Shown here one piece after another: positions 8,486 to 16,973 of a stretch of 64,000 bases of DNA; within the stretch, counting starts at the first letter, position 1, and each line of letters opens with the position of its first letter. A program made the translations under genes and the position numbers. The notes under the pieces were generated by a model. The model saw nothing but the letters and a program-made list of their open reading frames with translations. It did no database searches and was not told the origin of the DNA. The stretch is from Sporosarcina obsidiansis (GTDB lineage: Bacteria; Bacillota; Bacilli; Bacillales_A; Planococcaceae): assembly GCF_009651005.1 (NCBI RefSeq), contig NZ_WHVW01000005.1, forward strand, positions 1 through 64,000, given 5' to 3'.

Positions 8486-9855
8486 CCCTTATCCGCCTTC
8501 AATTCCTCTTGACGATTTTGCCAAAACATCCGTAAATAAGGCTCTCCAAAACTATCTTTGTTTATTAAATACATGACTAATCCTAATGTGCCAAGAACGA
8601 GACCCGCAAGTCCAAATGCAGTCGTATAGAGTAATAACATAAATCGACTAGCTCTTACGGCATAACTCATTTCACTGATTGGTATGACAAAAGTCGAAAT
8701 TGCCACAAGGGACACGACGATAACCATAATATTAGATGTCAATGCCGCGTCGACAGCAGCTGTGCCTAAGATTAAACCACCAACAGTCGTTGCTGTCGCA
8801 CTAATCATCGTAGGTAGCCGCATGCTCGCCTCAGTCAACAACTCAATAAATACGAGCATGAAGAAAACTTCAATAAAGGAAGGATAAGGTACGCCAATTC
8901 GACTGGCGGCTACCGTCAGAGCAAGCTCCGTCCGAAAGACATCCGGTGTGTACGAGGTAATGCCGACGTACATTGCAGGCAGCATGATACATGTAAGCAA
9001 CCCGCCATAGCGAAGAAATCGAATCAACATAACGACCCAAAATGAGTAATACGTATCTTCCATGGACAACATGAAGTCAAAAAACACGATAGGAGCAATG
9101 ATTGCATGAGGACTGCCGTCGACCATGATAACAACTTTTCCAGCAGTCATATTATGAAGAATTCGATCAGGTCGCTCAGTAAGAAGACTCGTGGGGAACA
9201 AACTATACTTTTTATTGTTCAAGTAATACTGCAAGTCTGCTCCGCCTTGCACAAGCTCTACGTCTAACGTTTTCAGGCGTTTTTTTATGTTCTCAAGCAA
9301 CTTCGGTTTCACTCTATCTTTATCATAAAAAAGAGCAATGGAACGATTTGAGCATTCATCAAGTTGCAACGTTTCGATTATCAAGGAAGGTTGATGATAC
9401 CGTTGGCGAATTAGATTAATATTTGTCTCAATGCTTTCACTTAGCCCTAATTGTGGCCCATGGATGGTAGGTTCCATTTTGGCTTCTTGCACTGCACTTG
9501 CAGCCACCATTTTTAATTCAAGTAAAGTGATTTGCTTTCCGATCATAACGAAGACATTCCCTTTAGTAATTTCAATTAGGACTTCCTCATCGCCGGTCGG
9601 CATCTTCGTTTCATAAGGCAAACACTTTATATACTCTGCAAAATCTTGATCCTCTGATATTTCATAGAAAGGTTTGACCACGATTGCTTGTAATTGCATC
9701 ATATCTACAACGCTTTTTAAATACAGTATATGGACAATATCCCCTTTTCTTTTCAGCGTCTTTTTCACCACATCAGCAGATGGTTCTAACTGTTTGGCTA
9801 GTCGATTCAAATAGGCAGGCATTACTGTCTGTTGTTCAGATCTATCCAACCTCAT
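8482..9855 (-). CDS. gerA: Spore germination protein, GerA family (GerAA type)
   Basis: 457 residues. A hydrophilic N-terminal half (about 1-240, with SIETNINLIRQRYHQPSL and LLTERPDRI) is followed by a membrane half with four to six hydrophobic segments and the conserved VMVDGSPHAIIAPIVFFDF, SYTPDVFRTELALTVAASRIGVPYP and EASMRLPTMISATATTVGG blocks of the GerA family. GerA subunits oligomerise into the ion-channel part of the germinant receptor. The ATG at 9855 follows GAAAGAAG. At 457 residues it lacks the longer N-terminal tail of many GerAA proteins (480-520), but all core blocks are present. First gene of the operon; no convincing sigma-G promoter was found. Confidence 0.93.
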   Translation of the reverse strand: MRLDRSEQQTVMPAYLNRLAKQLEPSADVVKKTLKRKGDIVHILYLKSVVDMMQLQAIVVKPFYEISEDQDFAEYIKCLPYETKMPTGDEEVLIEITKGNVFVMIGKQITLLELKMVAASAVQEAKMEPTIHGPQLGLSESIETNINLIRQRYHQPSLIIETLQLDECSNRSIALFYDKDRVKPKLLENIKKRLKTLDVELVQGGADLQYYLNNKKYSLFPTSLLTERPDRILHNMTAGKVVIMVDGSPHAIIAPIVFFDFMLSMEDTYYSFWVVMLIRFLRYGGLLTCIMLPAMYVGITSYTPDVFRTELALTVAASRIGVPYPSFIEVFFMLVFIELLTEASMRLPTMISATATTVGGLILGTAAVDAALTSNIMVIVVSLVAISTFVIPISEMSYAVRASRFMLLLYTTAFGLAGLVLGTLGLVMYLINKDSFGEPYLRMFWQNRQEELKADKG

Positions 9856-10017
9856 CACTTCTTTCTAAGCGTGTAAGTAGTTGTCAGTTAGGTTGTCCGG
9901 TTGGTAGTAATTTTAATCAAAAGATTAGGAATAATTCATGAGTAGTGGTTGGATCAAATAACTAGATCCAAGCGATTTATGACCAATTAGGGAGAGCTTA
10001 AATCCCAAACGAATAAA

Positions 10018-10116
10018 TTGCGCCTAGGCGTAATTGCATCCGGAAGCTTTGAGCCAGCATGATGCTGGTTACTCAGGCGTTGCCATAGGACACGGTGGAC
10101 TTAGCATAAGTTCCTC
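10018..10116. other. Palindrome-rich intergenic element upstream of tatA
   Basis: Part of the 433-bp gap between gerA and tatA. It contains the perfect palindrome CGCCTAGGCG (10021-10030), a CCAGCA-TGA-TGCTGG hairpin (10054-10068) and a bulged GGACTTA/TAAGTTCC hairpin (10097-10114) within 100 bases, and is more GC-rich than its surroundings. No ORF with a ribosome binding site covers it. It may be a structured leader of tatAC or a copy of a dispersed intergenic repeat; I cannot tell which from one copy. The remainder of the gap (9856-10017 and 10117-10288) shows nothing I can name. Confidence 0.4.
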
Positions 10117-10288
10117 TGTTCATCAGAAGTTTGACATAACACTGTCCGGAAAAATACTTACTTTCATTAGAAGAGAAGATTTTCTGTTGAATTCAGATAA
10201 AAAAGCTTGAAGATCTGTATTAGATCGTAGCAAACAGCCTATCCTAGGCATAGGAAATGATTTTCAGGAGAAGAAAGGAGGAGAAGCT

Positions 10289-10492
10289 ATGAATTTAGCA
10301 GCCATTGGAGTACCAGGTTTAATTATTATCTTAGTCATTATTTTAATATTATTTGGTCCTCGAAAATTACCAGAAGTCGGCTCTGCAATCGGTAAAACAT
10401 TAGCGGAATTTAAAAAATCCGCAAAAGATATCATGGACGACGATGAAATCGAACACAAGAAGAAAACTGAAATACAAGAGCAGGTGAAATAA
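10289..10492 (+). CDS. tatA: Sec-independent protein translocase subunit TatA
   Basis: 67 residues: a short periplasm-side N-terminus, one membrane helix (about 7-22, [17 protein letters not shown]), the conserved [10 protein letters not shown] hinge, an amphipathic helix ([13 protein letters not shown]) and a charged tail. This is the classic TatA topology; TatA polymerises to form the translocation path for folded proteins bearing twin-arginine signals. A strong AGAAAGGAGGAG site precedes the ATG. The stop is directly followed by the tatC start, so the two form a minimal TatA-TatC system of the Gram-positive type without TatB. Confidence 0.95.
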   Translation: MNLAAIGVPGLIIILVIILILFGPRKLPEVGSAIGKTLAEFKKSAKDIMDDDEIEHKKKTEIQEQVK

Positions 10493-11302
10493 ATGACGGT
10501 TGCAAAAGAAGGACAACAAGCTAACGAAGAAGTTGAATCCGCAAAAGCAACTGATGCTATTTTGCTCGATTCCGCGATAGAACCGACACTTGTTGAACAT
10601 TTAACAGATTTACGAACACAACTGATTAAAAGTATTGCCGTCTTTTTACTCTTCTTCACTGTAGTCTTCAGTACGATTAATTTGTGGTTTCCCTTTGTCA
10701 CAAGAGGCCACAAATTAATTGTCTTGAGCCCGATGGAGATTATTACATTTTATATGTCAATTTCCGCTGCGTTGGCATTCGGTTTAGCGCTGCCATTTCT
10801 TTGTTACTTTTTATGGCAATTTGTGAAGCCTGGATTGAATGAACAAGAGAGCCGTTTCCTCAGTTTTTATTCTCCCGTGATGTTCATTTTATTTGCTATG
10901 GGTTTAGCATTTGGCTATTTTATCGTCAATCCGCTGAGTTATAATTTCCTTATTTCGCTTGGCACAATGAATTTCGATGTGATGATTTCAGCACAGGAGT
11001 ATGCACGTTTTTTACTACTCACCACCATGCCCATCGGATTACTATTTGAATTGCCGATGGTTGCTATGTTTTTAGCAGCAACCGGTTTATTGACAGGTGA
11101 TACGATGAAGAAGGTGAGAAAGTGGTCTTATGTAGTATTGGCAGTTCTGTCAGCGTTGATCACCCCACCCGATTTTCTCAGTCAACTCATCGTTCTCATT
11201 CCGATGATCCTGCTTTATGAAGCGAGCATTCGGTTGGTCATGTACACGGAGAAGCGTTCACAACTAAAAGAAATAAAAGAAAGCCCATCACAACCGATGT
11301 GA
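10493..11302 (+). CDS. tatC: Sec-independent protein translocase subunit TatC
   Basis: 269 residues with six membrane segments and the N-terminal signature VEHLTDLRTQL (about residues 35-45), which contacts the twin-arginine motif of substrates. It begins immediately after the tatA stop codon (GCAGGTG ribosome binding site inside tatA). A hydrophilic N-terminal extension of about 30 residues precedes the core. The last eight codons (KESPSQPM and stop) are encoded inside a palindrome that is duplicated 500 bases downstream, so the C-terminus may have been altered or set by that repeat. Confidence 0.95.
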   Translation: MTVAKEGQQANEEVESAKATDAILLDSAIEPTLVEHLTDLRTQLIKSIAVFLLFFTVVFSTINLWFPFVTRGHKLIVLSPMEIITFYMSISAALAFGLALPFLCYFLWQFVKPGLNEQESRFLSFYSPVMFILFAMGLAFGYFIVNPLSYNFLISLGTMNFDVMISAQEYARFLLLTTMPIGLLFELPMVAMFLAATGLLTGDTMKKVRKWSYVVLAVLSALITPPDFLSQLIVLIPMILLYEASIRLVMYTEKRSQLKEIKESPSQPM

Positions 11303-11309
11303 TGGGCTC
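11281..11309. repeat. 29-bp palindromic direct repeat, copy 1
   Basis: Identical 29-bp sequence to 11808-11836. It is itself a hairpin (AGCCCATCACA / TGTGATGGGCT, 5-base loop). This copy overlaps the final codons and stop of tatC. There is no U-run behind it, so terminator strength is uncertain. Confidence 0.9.
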
Positions 11310-11807
11310 AGACTGTAGACAAAAGATATAGAAAGTGGTCATGCTACCGTTGATCTGCGTTCCAGACGGACGCTTTCCTGGGGGCGTGGCTTGAGCCAAT
11401 CGAACAGCGAAGGGTTCGATTTGTATAATTTCTGCGGCTTTTTGCAGAAATTATACAGCGGTGCTCCTAACGCTACGCTTTTACTCGCAAAAGCCGTCCT
11501 TCGCAACGGCTTTCGCTACCTGCGGGGTCTCAAGACGCACGCTGATCCCCAAGGAGTCGATTTTGCCGCGGGCTCACACGAAGTGAGTCATGCAACCGTT
11601 GCCGCAGGACGCGGCGAACTTAGGTTGCCTTCCACTACGATCAACTAGCGTATTTCATTGATTTTTTAGTAGTTATTGCCTCTTCATCTGAATGATTAAA
11701 AGCGGTTGTTAAGTTCATATTATAGAATAAACAGTAAAGTGCTAAGACAATTGTACAATTAAAGGGTGTGAGCATACTTTTTAGTTTTTGGAGTTTGTCT
11801 ACAAGCT
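11310..11807. repeat. 498-bp repeat element with 10-bp terminal inverted repeats
   Basis: The segment between the two identical 29-bp repeats carries TGTAGACAAA at its left end (11314-11323) and the exact reverse complement TTTGTCTACA at its right end (11794-11803). Inside are a block beginning GATCTGCGTTCC (about 11351-11640), GC-rich and fold-prone, of a kind I associate with dispersed non-coding repeats of Bacillales, and a perfect 14-bp stem (TGTATAATTTCTGC at 11422-11435 with its complement at 11444-11457). No transposase is encoded; an 85-codon frame through it lacks a ribosome binding site and has no credible protein. It looks like a non-autonomous element or repeat that separated tatC from rpoN. 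Confidence 0.6.
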
Positions 11808-11836
11808 AAGCCCATCACAACCGATGTGATGGGCTC
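11808..11836. repeat. 29-bp palindromic direct repeat, copy 2
   Basis: Second identical copy of the tatC-terminal palindrome, 19 bases beyond the rpoN stop codon. It probably acts as the 3' hairpin of rpoN on the minus strand, just as copy 1 does for tatC. Confidence 0.9.
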
Positions 11837-11855
11837 GTCTTTGTATGCTAACTTT

Positions 11856-13142
11856 TCACAGAATCCCTTTTCTCTTGCTCGATGAAGGGATTTTCAATTC
11901 TTCCCGATACTTGCTCACCGTTCTTCTAGATATGGTAATTCCTTGCTCTTCTATAAAATAGTCAGCGATTTTTTGATCGGATAACGGCTTTCGTTTATCT
12001 TCTTTTGCAATCAGGGTTTGCAGCAAAGACTTGACCGCAGATTGTGAGATGCAATTACCATCTTGACTGGATAATTTAGAGGTGAACAACGTGCGCATTT
12101 CGAAGGATCCAATCGGCGTCTGCATAATTTTATTCGATACTGCACGACTCACTGTGGATTCATGCATCTCGATACTATCCGCGATTTCCTTTAACGTCAT
12201 CGGCTGTAATGCTTCATAGCCTTCCTTAAAAAAAGCTTCCTGTTTTTCAATCAAATTCGTCACAATACGGATAATTGTATGACGTCGTTGCTCAATGCTC
12301 GACAATAACCACTGGGCTTTTTTATGGTAGTCTCGCAAGTACGAAGAGAGCTCAGATTTTTCTTGCAAAGATGATACATACTCCCGGTGCAAACCAATTT
12401 TCGGTAATCCTCTATCATTCAAATGAAACGATAGTTTGCCTTCCGTCTCTTCTACGATAATATCTGGAACCATAAATTCTGTGGTCGCAAGTGCAAGATC
12501 CGGACAAGGCCGCGGATTCAGTGTAAGTACATACTCATGCAATTCGTTTACTTGAGGCAATGAAATGCCCATACCTTTCGCAATTTCTTGCCATTTACGT
12601 TCGGCAACTAACGGTAGGTACTCACGAATAAAAGTCTCAGCGAATTCTGGACATTCCTTACTTTGCCAAACCTGAAGTAAAAGACATTCCTGTAAATTTC
12701 GTGCCCCAATGCCTGGGGGACCGATTTGTTGTAATAGCTCTATTCCTAATTCTATTTGAGACGTTTCCACGAAATGCATATCTGCTGATAAATACCCATT
12801 ATCATCTAAGTTGTGTATCAACGTCTTTAGAAGCTGCTGCGTATCGTAATCTGGAAAACTTACATTCACTTGCTTGATTAGTTGTTCGCGTTGACTCTCC
12901 TCTTGCTGCCTGATCCAATCCTGCTGCTCTGCTCCCTGTCCAGAAATCGTTCTCGTTGCTCGTTCCTGAAACGAGTCGTTGCTCATTGATTCCTTTAACT
13001 CAATAAGCGGGTTTTCCAATTCCTGTTCCCGTATATATTGTTCCAGATCATAAGTAGATAATTGCAATAACTCAATGGCTTGACGTAGCTCTGTCGTCAT
13101 CCGCAAACTTAATTCCTGCTTTTGCTGGAGAACCATCTCCAT
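11856..13142 (-). CDS. rpoN: RNA polymerase sigma-54 factor (SigL/RpoN)
   Basis: 428 residues with the complete sigma-54 layout: a Gln/Leu-rich activator-interacting region I (about 1-45), a core-binding region (about 90-260), an HTH region, and the C-terminal RpoN box ISRRTVSKYREEL (about 407-419) that contacts the -24 element. It directs transcription from -24/-12 promoters and requires AAA+ activators. Such an activator (acoR-type) is transcribed divergently 214 bases away, and a matching -24/-12 promoter lies at 15474-15487. The ATG follows AAGGAGG by 8 bases. In B. subtilis the equivalent gene is sigL. Confidence 0.95.
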   Translation of the reverse strand: MEMVLQQKQELSLRMTTELRQAIELLQLSTYDLEQYIREQELENPLIELKESMSNDSFQERATRTISGQGAEQQDWIRQQEESQREQLIKQVNVSFPDYDTQQLLKTLIHNLDDNGYLSADMHFVETSQIELGIELLQQIGPPGIGARNLQECLLLQVWQSKECPEFAETFIREYLPLVAERKWQEIAKGMGISLPQVNELHEYVLTLNPRPCPDLALATTEFMVPDIIVEETEGKLSFHLNDRGLPKIGLHREYVSSLQEKSELSSYLRDYHKKAQWLLSSIEQRRHTIIRIVTNLIEKQEAFFKEGYEALQPMTLKEIADSIEMHESTVSRAVSNKIMQTPIGSFEMRTLFTSKLSSQDGNCISQSAVKSLLQTLIAKEDKRKPLSDQKIADYFIEEQGITISRRTVSKYREELKIPSSSKRKGIL

Positions 13143-13356
13143 ACCTCATACCTCCTTAAGACCTAACCATACGATCGTACCTCTCTTTGGATACGCTTTC
13201 ATTTATTTATCTATATCATAACACGTTTTTCGAATATTTCGATAGGGAAATTCATCTAAATCCAGCTACCTTTCACATAGAAACTATTTCATATGCTATA
13301 GTCTAAATATTCAGTAGTATTCTCTAGCTTATAACTAACAGTTTGGAGGTATCGAT

Positions 13357-15306
13357 ATGAATCAATTACTCAAAAAAGCAATTCTCGAACCCTATGAATT
13401 CAATCTGTCAGCTAAAACAGCCTGGAAACAGTATCAAGAGATCGGTATACACTCAGATGATTCAATTCGTCTCGAAATTTCTGAGTCATGGAAGAACTCT
13501 AAGAAACTTGGCGTGAATCCTTTTCAAACTAAAATTCAAGAAATTATCCCCCACCATGATTTAGATAATCGTTTACGGCAAAATGAGCAATTGCTATCGT
13601 ATGCAACTACACGAATCTCTCACTATTTCGATTTATTACATGAAACCCAAACTATGCTTTCCATTACAGACCGTCAAGGTACTATTTTGCAGTCATGGGG
13701 AGACAAGCAAACACTAAAACGTGCTGAAAGACTTAACATCTTTGCTGGCGGCACATGGAGTGAGAAATCTGCAGGTACAAATGCTGTCGGAGTCACTTTG
13801 AAAACCAAACAATCCGCTCAAGTTTTATTTTCTGAGCATTTTTGTGAAAAGAATCATGATTGGTATTGTGTAGCTACACCTATTACTGCACCTTTCACAA
13901 AAGAATTACTAGGGATTGTCAATATCGCAGGATCTAATCCTAAAGTCCATCCTCATACATTTAAACTTATTATTGCAGAAACCCATAATTTATCGAATTT
14001 GATTATTGGTCAGGTATATGAAAATGCAATACGGGAGAATCTTTTCTTAACAGCCGCTATGGAAGAAATAGAAGAGGCTATTTTGGTGATAGATAGCAAC
14101 AAAAATATTATAGAAAGAAATAAAACTGCGCTCTTCGATCCAATTCTTTCTAAAGTCTCTCAAATCCAATCCTTTAATGGACTAGACGAGCTTTTAAATC
14201 ATTCAATGCTAAGCGGCAAGAAAATTTTGAATGAAGTATTGAAAATGCAACATACAAAACAGACATATAATTGCTCCATCCATCCCATTTCATTCCAAGA
14301 TATGTATCTAGGTGCTGTTATATTTCTAAAGCAAACTAGAACCTTGTCGAAACATCAGAATAAACAGATCATAGAGAATACTACTCAGAAGATGGTAACT
14401 AATTCTTTTCAGTATATAACCGGTTCATCTACTGCTTTTTCCCACGTTCTGAAACAAGCAAAAAAGGCAGCCACTATTGATGCAACAATTTTGCTTTCAG
14501 GAGAGACCGGCACAGGGAAAGAAGTGTTTGCACAAGCCATTCATCAGGCGAGCGATAGAAGGAATAAACCCTTTATTGCCATCAATTGCGGCGCTGTTCC
14601 ACAGGGCTTACTGGAAAGTGAATTATCGGGCTACGAAGCAGGTGCATTTACTGGTGCTAGGGCGAAGGGCAGTCCAGGTAAATTTGAAATGGCACAAGGC
14701 GGAACTATTTTCTTGGATGAAATTGGTGATATGCCCCTCGATCTTCAAGTTCATTTGCTACGCATTCTTGAAGAACGTGAGGTGACAAGAATTGGTAGTG
14801 CAAAGGCAATCCCAATTGATGTCCGTATCATTGCAGCCACTCATCGCGATTTGTCACGTGCTGTAGCAGATGGTCTCTTTCGTGAAGACCTATTGTATCG
14901 CCTGAAGATCATCCAATTAACGATACCCTCTCTTCGCGATCGAATCGCTGATGTTCCTGCGTTAACCCAGCGTTTTATTGATGAACTGAGCGGACAATTT
15001 GGAAAACAGCATGTGCAACTCACTTCAGAGACAGTAAAGTGTCTCACAGATTATCATTGGCCAGGCAATATTCGCGAATTAAAAAATGTTATTCAACAAG
15101 CGTTATTTAACATGGAAGGTGAAATTCTCACACCTATTCACCTGCCTTGTGAGCTAACTGATAATCTTCAGCAGACAGAAAAAGAACAGTTACTCGAAGC
15201 CTTACAAGCTGAAAATAGAATTGTTACACATGCCGCCAAACGTCTCGGTATTTCAAGAGCCACTATGTACCGCCAAATGAAGAAATTTAATATTACGACT
15301 CGTTAG
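13357..15306 (+). CDS. acoR: Sigma-54-dependent activator, AcoR type
   Basis: 649 residues. The N-terminal sensor region has a GAF-like domain (about 65-210) and a shorter linking domain (about 225-330). The central AAA+ domain has Walker A GETGTGKE (about 382-389), the sigma-54-contacting GAFTGA loop (about 429-434) and Walker B GGTIFLDEIGD (about 449-459). A Fis-type HTH (VTHAAKRLGISRATMYRQM) closes the C-terminus. All residues needed for sigma-54 activation are present. The acetoin dehydrogenase operon follows 290 bases downstream behind a -24/-12 promoter, as for AcoR in Bacillus, so acetoin is the likely effector; the effector itself cannot be read from sequence. Confidence 0.9.
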   Translation: MNQLLKKAILEPYEFNLSAKTAWKQYQEIGIHSDDSIRLEISESWKNSKKLGVNPFQTKIQEIIPHHDLDNRLRQNEQLLSYATTRISHYFDLLHETQTMLSITDRQGTILQSWGDKQTLKRAERLNIFAGGTWSEKSAGTNAVGVTLKTKQSAQVLFSEHFCEKNHDWYCVATPITAPFTKELLGIVNIAGSNPKVHPHTFKLIIAETHNLSNLIIGQVYENAIRENLFLTAAMEEIEEAILVIDSNKNIIERNKTALFDPILSKVSQIQSFNGLDELLNHSMLSGKKILNEVLKMQHTKQTYNCSIHPISFQDMYLGAVIFLKQTRTLSKHQNKQIIENTTQKMVTNSFQYITGSSTAFSHVLKQAKKAATIDATILLSGETGTGKEVFAQAIHQASDRRNKPFIAINCGAVPQGLLESELSGYEAGAFTGARAKGSPGKFEMAQGGTIFLDEIGDMPLDLQVHLLRILEEREVTRIGSAKAIPIDVRIIAATHRDLSRAVADGLFREDLLYRLKIIQLTIPSLRDRIADVPALTQRFIDELSGQFGKQHVQLTSETVKCLTDYHWPGNIRELKNVIQQALFNMEGEILTPIHLPCELTDNLQQTEKEQLLEALQAENRIVTHAAKRLGISRATMYRQMKKFNITTR

Positions 15307-15310
15307 TCAA

Positions 15311-15348
15311 GCCTCTAACAGATTTACACAATCTGTTAGAGGCTTTTT
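15311..15348 (+). terminator. Intrinsic terminator of acoR
   Basis: Perfect 14-bp stem (15311-15324 with 15330-15343), TACAC loop, followed by TTTTT. It isolates acoR from the aco structural operon. Confidence 0.9.
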
Positions 15349-15354
15349 GCTACA

Positions 15355-15384
15355 TTGAGACATTTTCCTGTCTCAATGAGACAC
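15355..15384 (+). promoter_or_regulatory. Candidate enhancer (upstream activator site) for the AcoR-type activator
   Basis: TTGAGACA (15355-15362) and its exact complement TGTCTCAA (15369-15376) form an inverted repeat with a 6-base gap, immediately followed by a third half-site TGAGACA (15377-15383). The cluster lies about 90-120 bp upstream of the -24/-12 promoter, the normal position for an enhancer of a sigma-54 activator. Assignment to the neighbouring activator is inference from position. Confidence 0.65.
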
Positions 15385-15471
15385 TTTCTCCATTGTTCAA
15401 TTCAACTTGAAACACATCCAATTATCTGATAAGTCCGATAGATTCAATGTTGATTAAAGATTTCTTTTCTT

Positions 15472-15488
15472 TCGGCATGCTTTTTGCA
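15472..15488 (+). promoter_or_regulatory. Sigma-54 (-24/-12) promoter of the aco operon
   Basis: The -24 GG lies at 15474-15475 and the -12 GC at 15486-15487, separated exactly as in the TGGCAC-N5-TTGCA consensus; the actual elements read CGGCATG and TTGCA. It is the only such site between acoR and the dehydrogenase genes, and about 110 bases upstream of the first start codon. Confidence 0.8.
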
Positions 15489-15596
15489 ATATAGATTAAT
15501 GAACCATCAATTTGTCTAGACTTTACAAAATGAGTAAGTGAGAACATGTTGATGAAAAGCCTTAGCGATTATAACGAAAGCAGGTGATGTGGAGTT

Positions 15597-16949
15597 ATGG
15601 AAACAGTAGATTTAGCTGTGATTGGAGCTGGTCCTGGTGGTTATGTTGCAGCGATCCGCGCAGCTCAATCGGGAAAAAAAGTAGCACTTGTAGAAAAAGA
15701 GAAGCTTGGTGGAACCTGCCTACACGTCGGCTGTATCCCTTCTAAAACGCTTTTGCAATACAGTGAAATGATCCAAGTCATTCACAAAGCAAATGAATGG
15801 GGAATTCAGACGGAATCTATGTCAATTGATTTTCTTAAATTAATGAAGCGAAAAGACCACGTAGTAGAGACACTAACTCAAGGCATTCATTATCTACTAA
15901 AGAAAAATCAAATTTCATTGTTTCATGGAACTGCTGAAATCAATAAAGAGCTAGTCGTAACGATTGGTAATAAACAGGTACAAGCTCAAGACGTGATTTT
16001 AGCAACTGGTAGCAAACCTTATATTCCATCTATTCCAGGAATCGAGCACGTCGACTATTTAACTACCAATTCATTTTTCAAACTTCAAGAGCTACCTAAA
16101 TCACTTGTGATCATCGGAGGCGGTGTCATTGCTATCGAGCTTGCATTTGCCATGGCGCCTCTAGGATCATCTGTCACTGTGCTTGAAGTGGCTAACGATA
16201 TTTTACTAACAGAAGATGAAGATGCACGAAAAGTCATATCAAAACGCTTAAAAAAAATGGGTGTACGTCTTATTACGAGCGCGAAAATTGAAAGCGTTTC
16301 AAAAGAAGGTGTTCTTGTGGAAGGAACGTACTACTCATACGACCAACTTCTTGTTGCTACAGGTAGAACACCTAATCTAGAAATAGCCAATACATTAGAT
16401 TTACAGCTCGATGAATTAGGTCGCTATATTGCCGTAGACGAACATTATGAGACGAGCGTGAAACATATTTATGCAATAGGTGATGTTATTGGCGGCTATC
16501 AATTGGCACATGCAGCGAGTGCAGAAGGACTCACAGCTGTCCAAGCGATCCTAGGTGAAGACATTTCACTGCTGAATACCACTTCCATTCCACGTTGCAT
16601 CTATACGCATCCTGAAATCGCTTCATTTGGGCTTAGTGAACAAGAAGCATTGGAAAAAGGCTATCAAGTAAGAACGACTCTCTCTTCTCTATCTGGAAAT
16701 GGCAGAGCACTTGCCATGGATGAGACAGACGGTTTTGTCAAAATTATTGCTGATACAACATACGGTGAAATTCTTGGAGCCGTGATCGTTGCGCCAAATG
16801 CGACAGAGTTAATTCAAGAAGTATCAGCGGTTAAATTGACAGAAGGTACGATGTTTGAGCTATCCAACTTAGTGCAAGCCCACCCTACTGTGTCAGAGGC
16901 GATAGGTGAAAGCGCAAACGCATTTTTCGGACTAGCTATTCATAAATAG
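15597..16949 (+). CDS. acoL: Dihydrolipoyl dehydrogenase (E3) of the acetoin dehydrogenase complex
   Basis: 450 residues of the class I disulfide oxidoreductase family: FAD-binding GAGPGG (about 10-15), redox-active GGTCLHVGCIPSK with Cys41 and Cys46, NAD-binding IIGGGVIAIE (about 175-185), GDVIGGYQLAH FAD contact, and the C-terminal AHPTVSE His-Glu pair. It reoxidises the dihydrolipoyl groups of the E2 subunit with NAD+. It is the first gene of the operon here, whereas in B. subtilis acoL is last. The ATG follows a GCAGGTGATGTGG-type site. The next gene starts 24 bases after its stop. Confidence 0.93.
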   Translation: METVDLAVIGAGPGGYVAAIRAAQSGKKVALVEKEKLGGTCLHVGCIPSKTLLQYSEMIQVIHKANEWGIQTESMSIDFLKLMKRKDHVVETLTQGIHYLLKKNQISLFHGTAEINKELVVTIGNKQVQAQDVILATGSKPYIPSIPGIEHVDYLTTNSFFKLQELPKSLVIIGGGVIAIELAFAMAPLGSSVTVLEVANDILLTEDEDARKVISKRLKKMGVRLITSAKIESVSKEGVLVEGTYYSYDQLLVATGRTPNLEIANTLDLQLDELGRYIAVDEHYETSVKHIYAIGDVIGGYQLAHAASAEGLTAVQAILGEDISLLNTTSIPRCIYTHPEIASFGLSEQEALEKGYQVRTTLSSLSGNGRALAMDETDGFVKIIADTTYGEILGAVIVAPNATELIQEVSAVKLTEGTMFELSNLVQAHPTVSEAIGESANAFFGLAIHK

Positions 16950-16973
16950 AATGTCATAAAGGAGGAATTTATT

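Noticed and set aside
9945..9970. TTGGATC/GATCCAA inverted repeat near the gerA start
   Set aside because: Seven-bp arms with no U-run or promoter in phase; no support for a terminator or operator.
10264..10713. A 149-codon minus-strand frame opposite tatA and tatC
   Set aside because: It is antisense to two clear genes, has no ribosome site, and its Ser/Ile-rich translation is typical of a shadow frame.
11391..11648. An 85-codon plus-strand frame in the tatC-rpoN gap
   Set aside because: It runs through a fold-prone repeat element with hairpins, has no ribosome binding site, and its translation resembles no protein.
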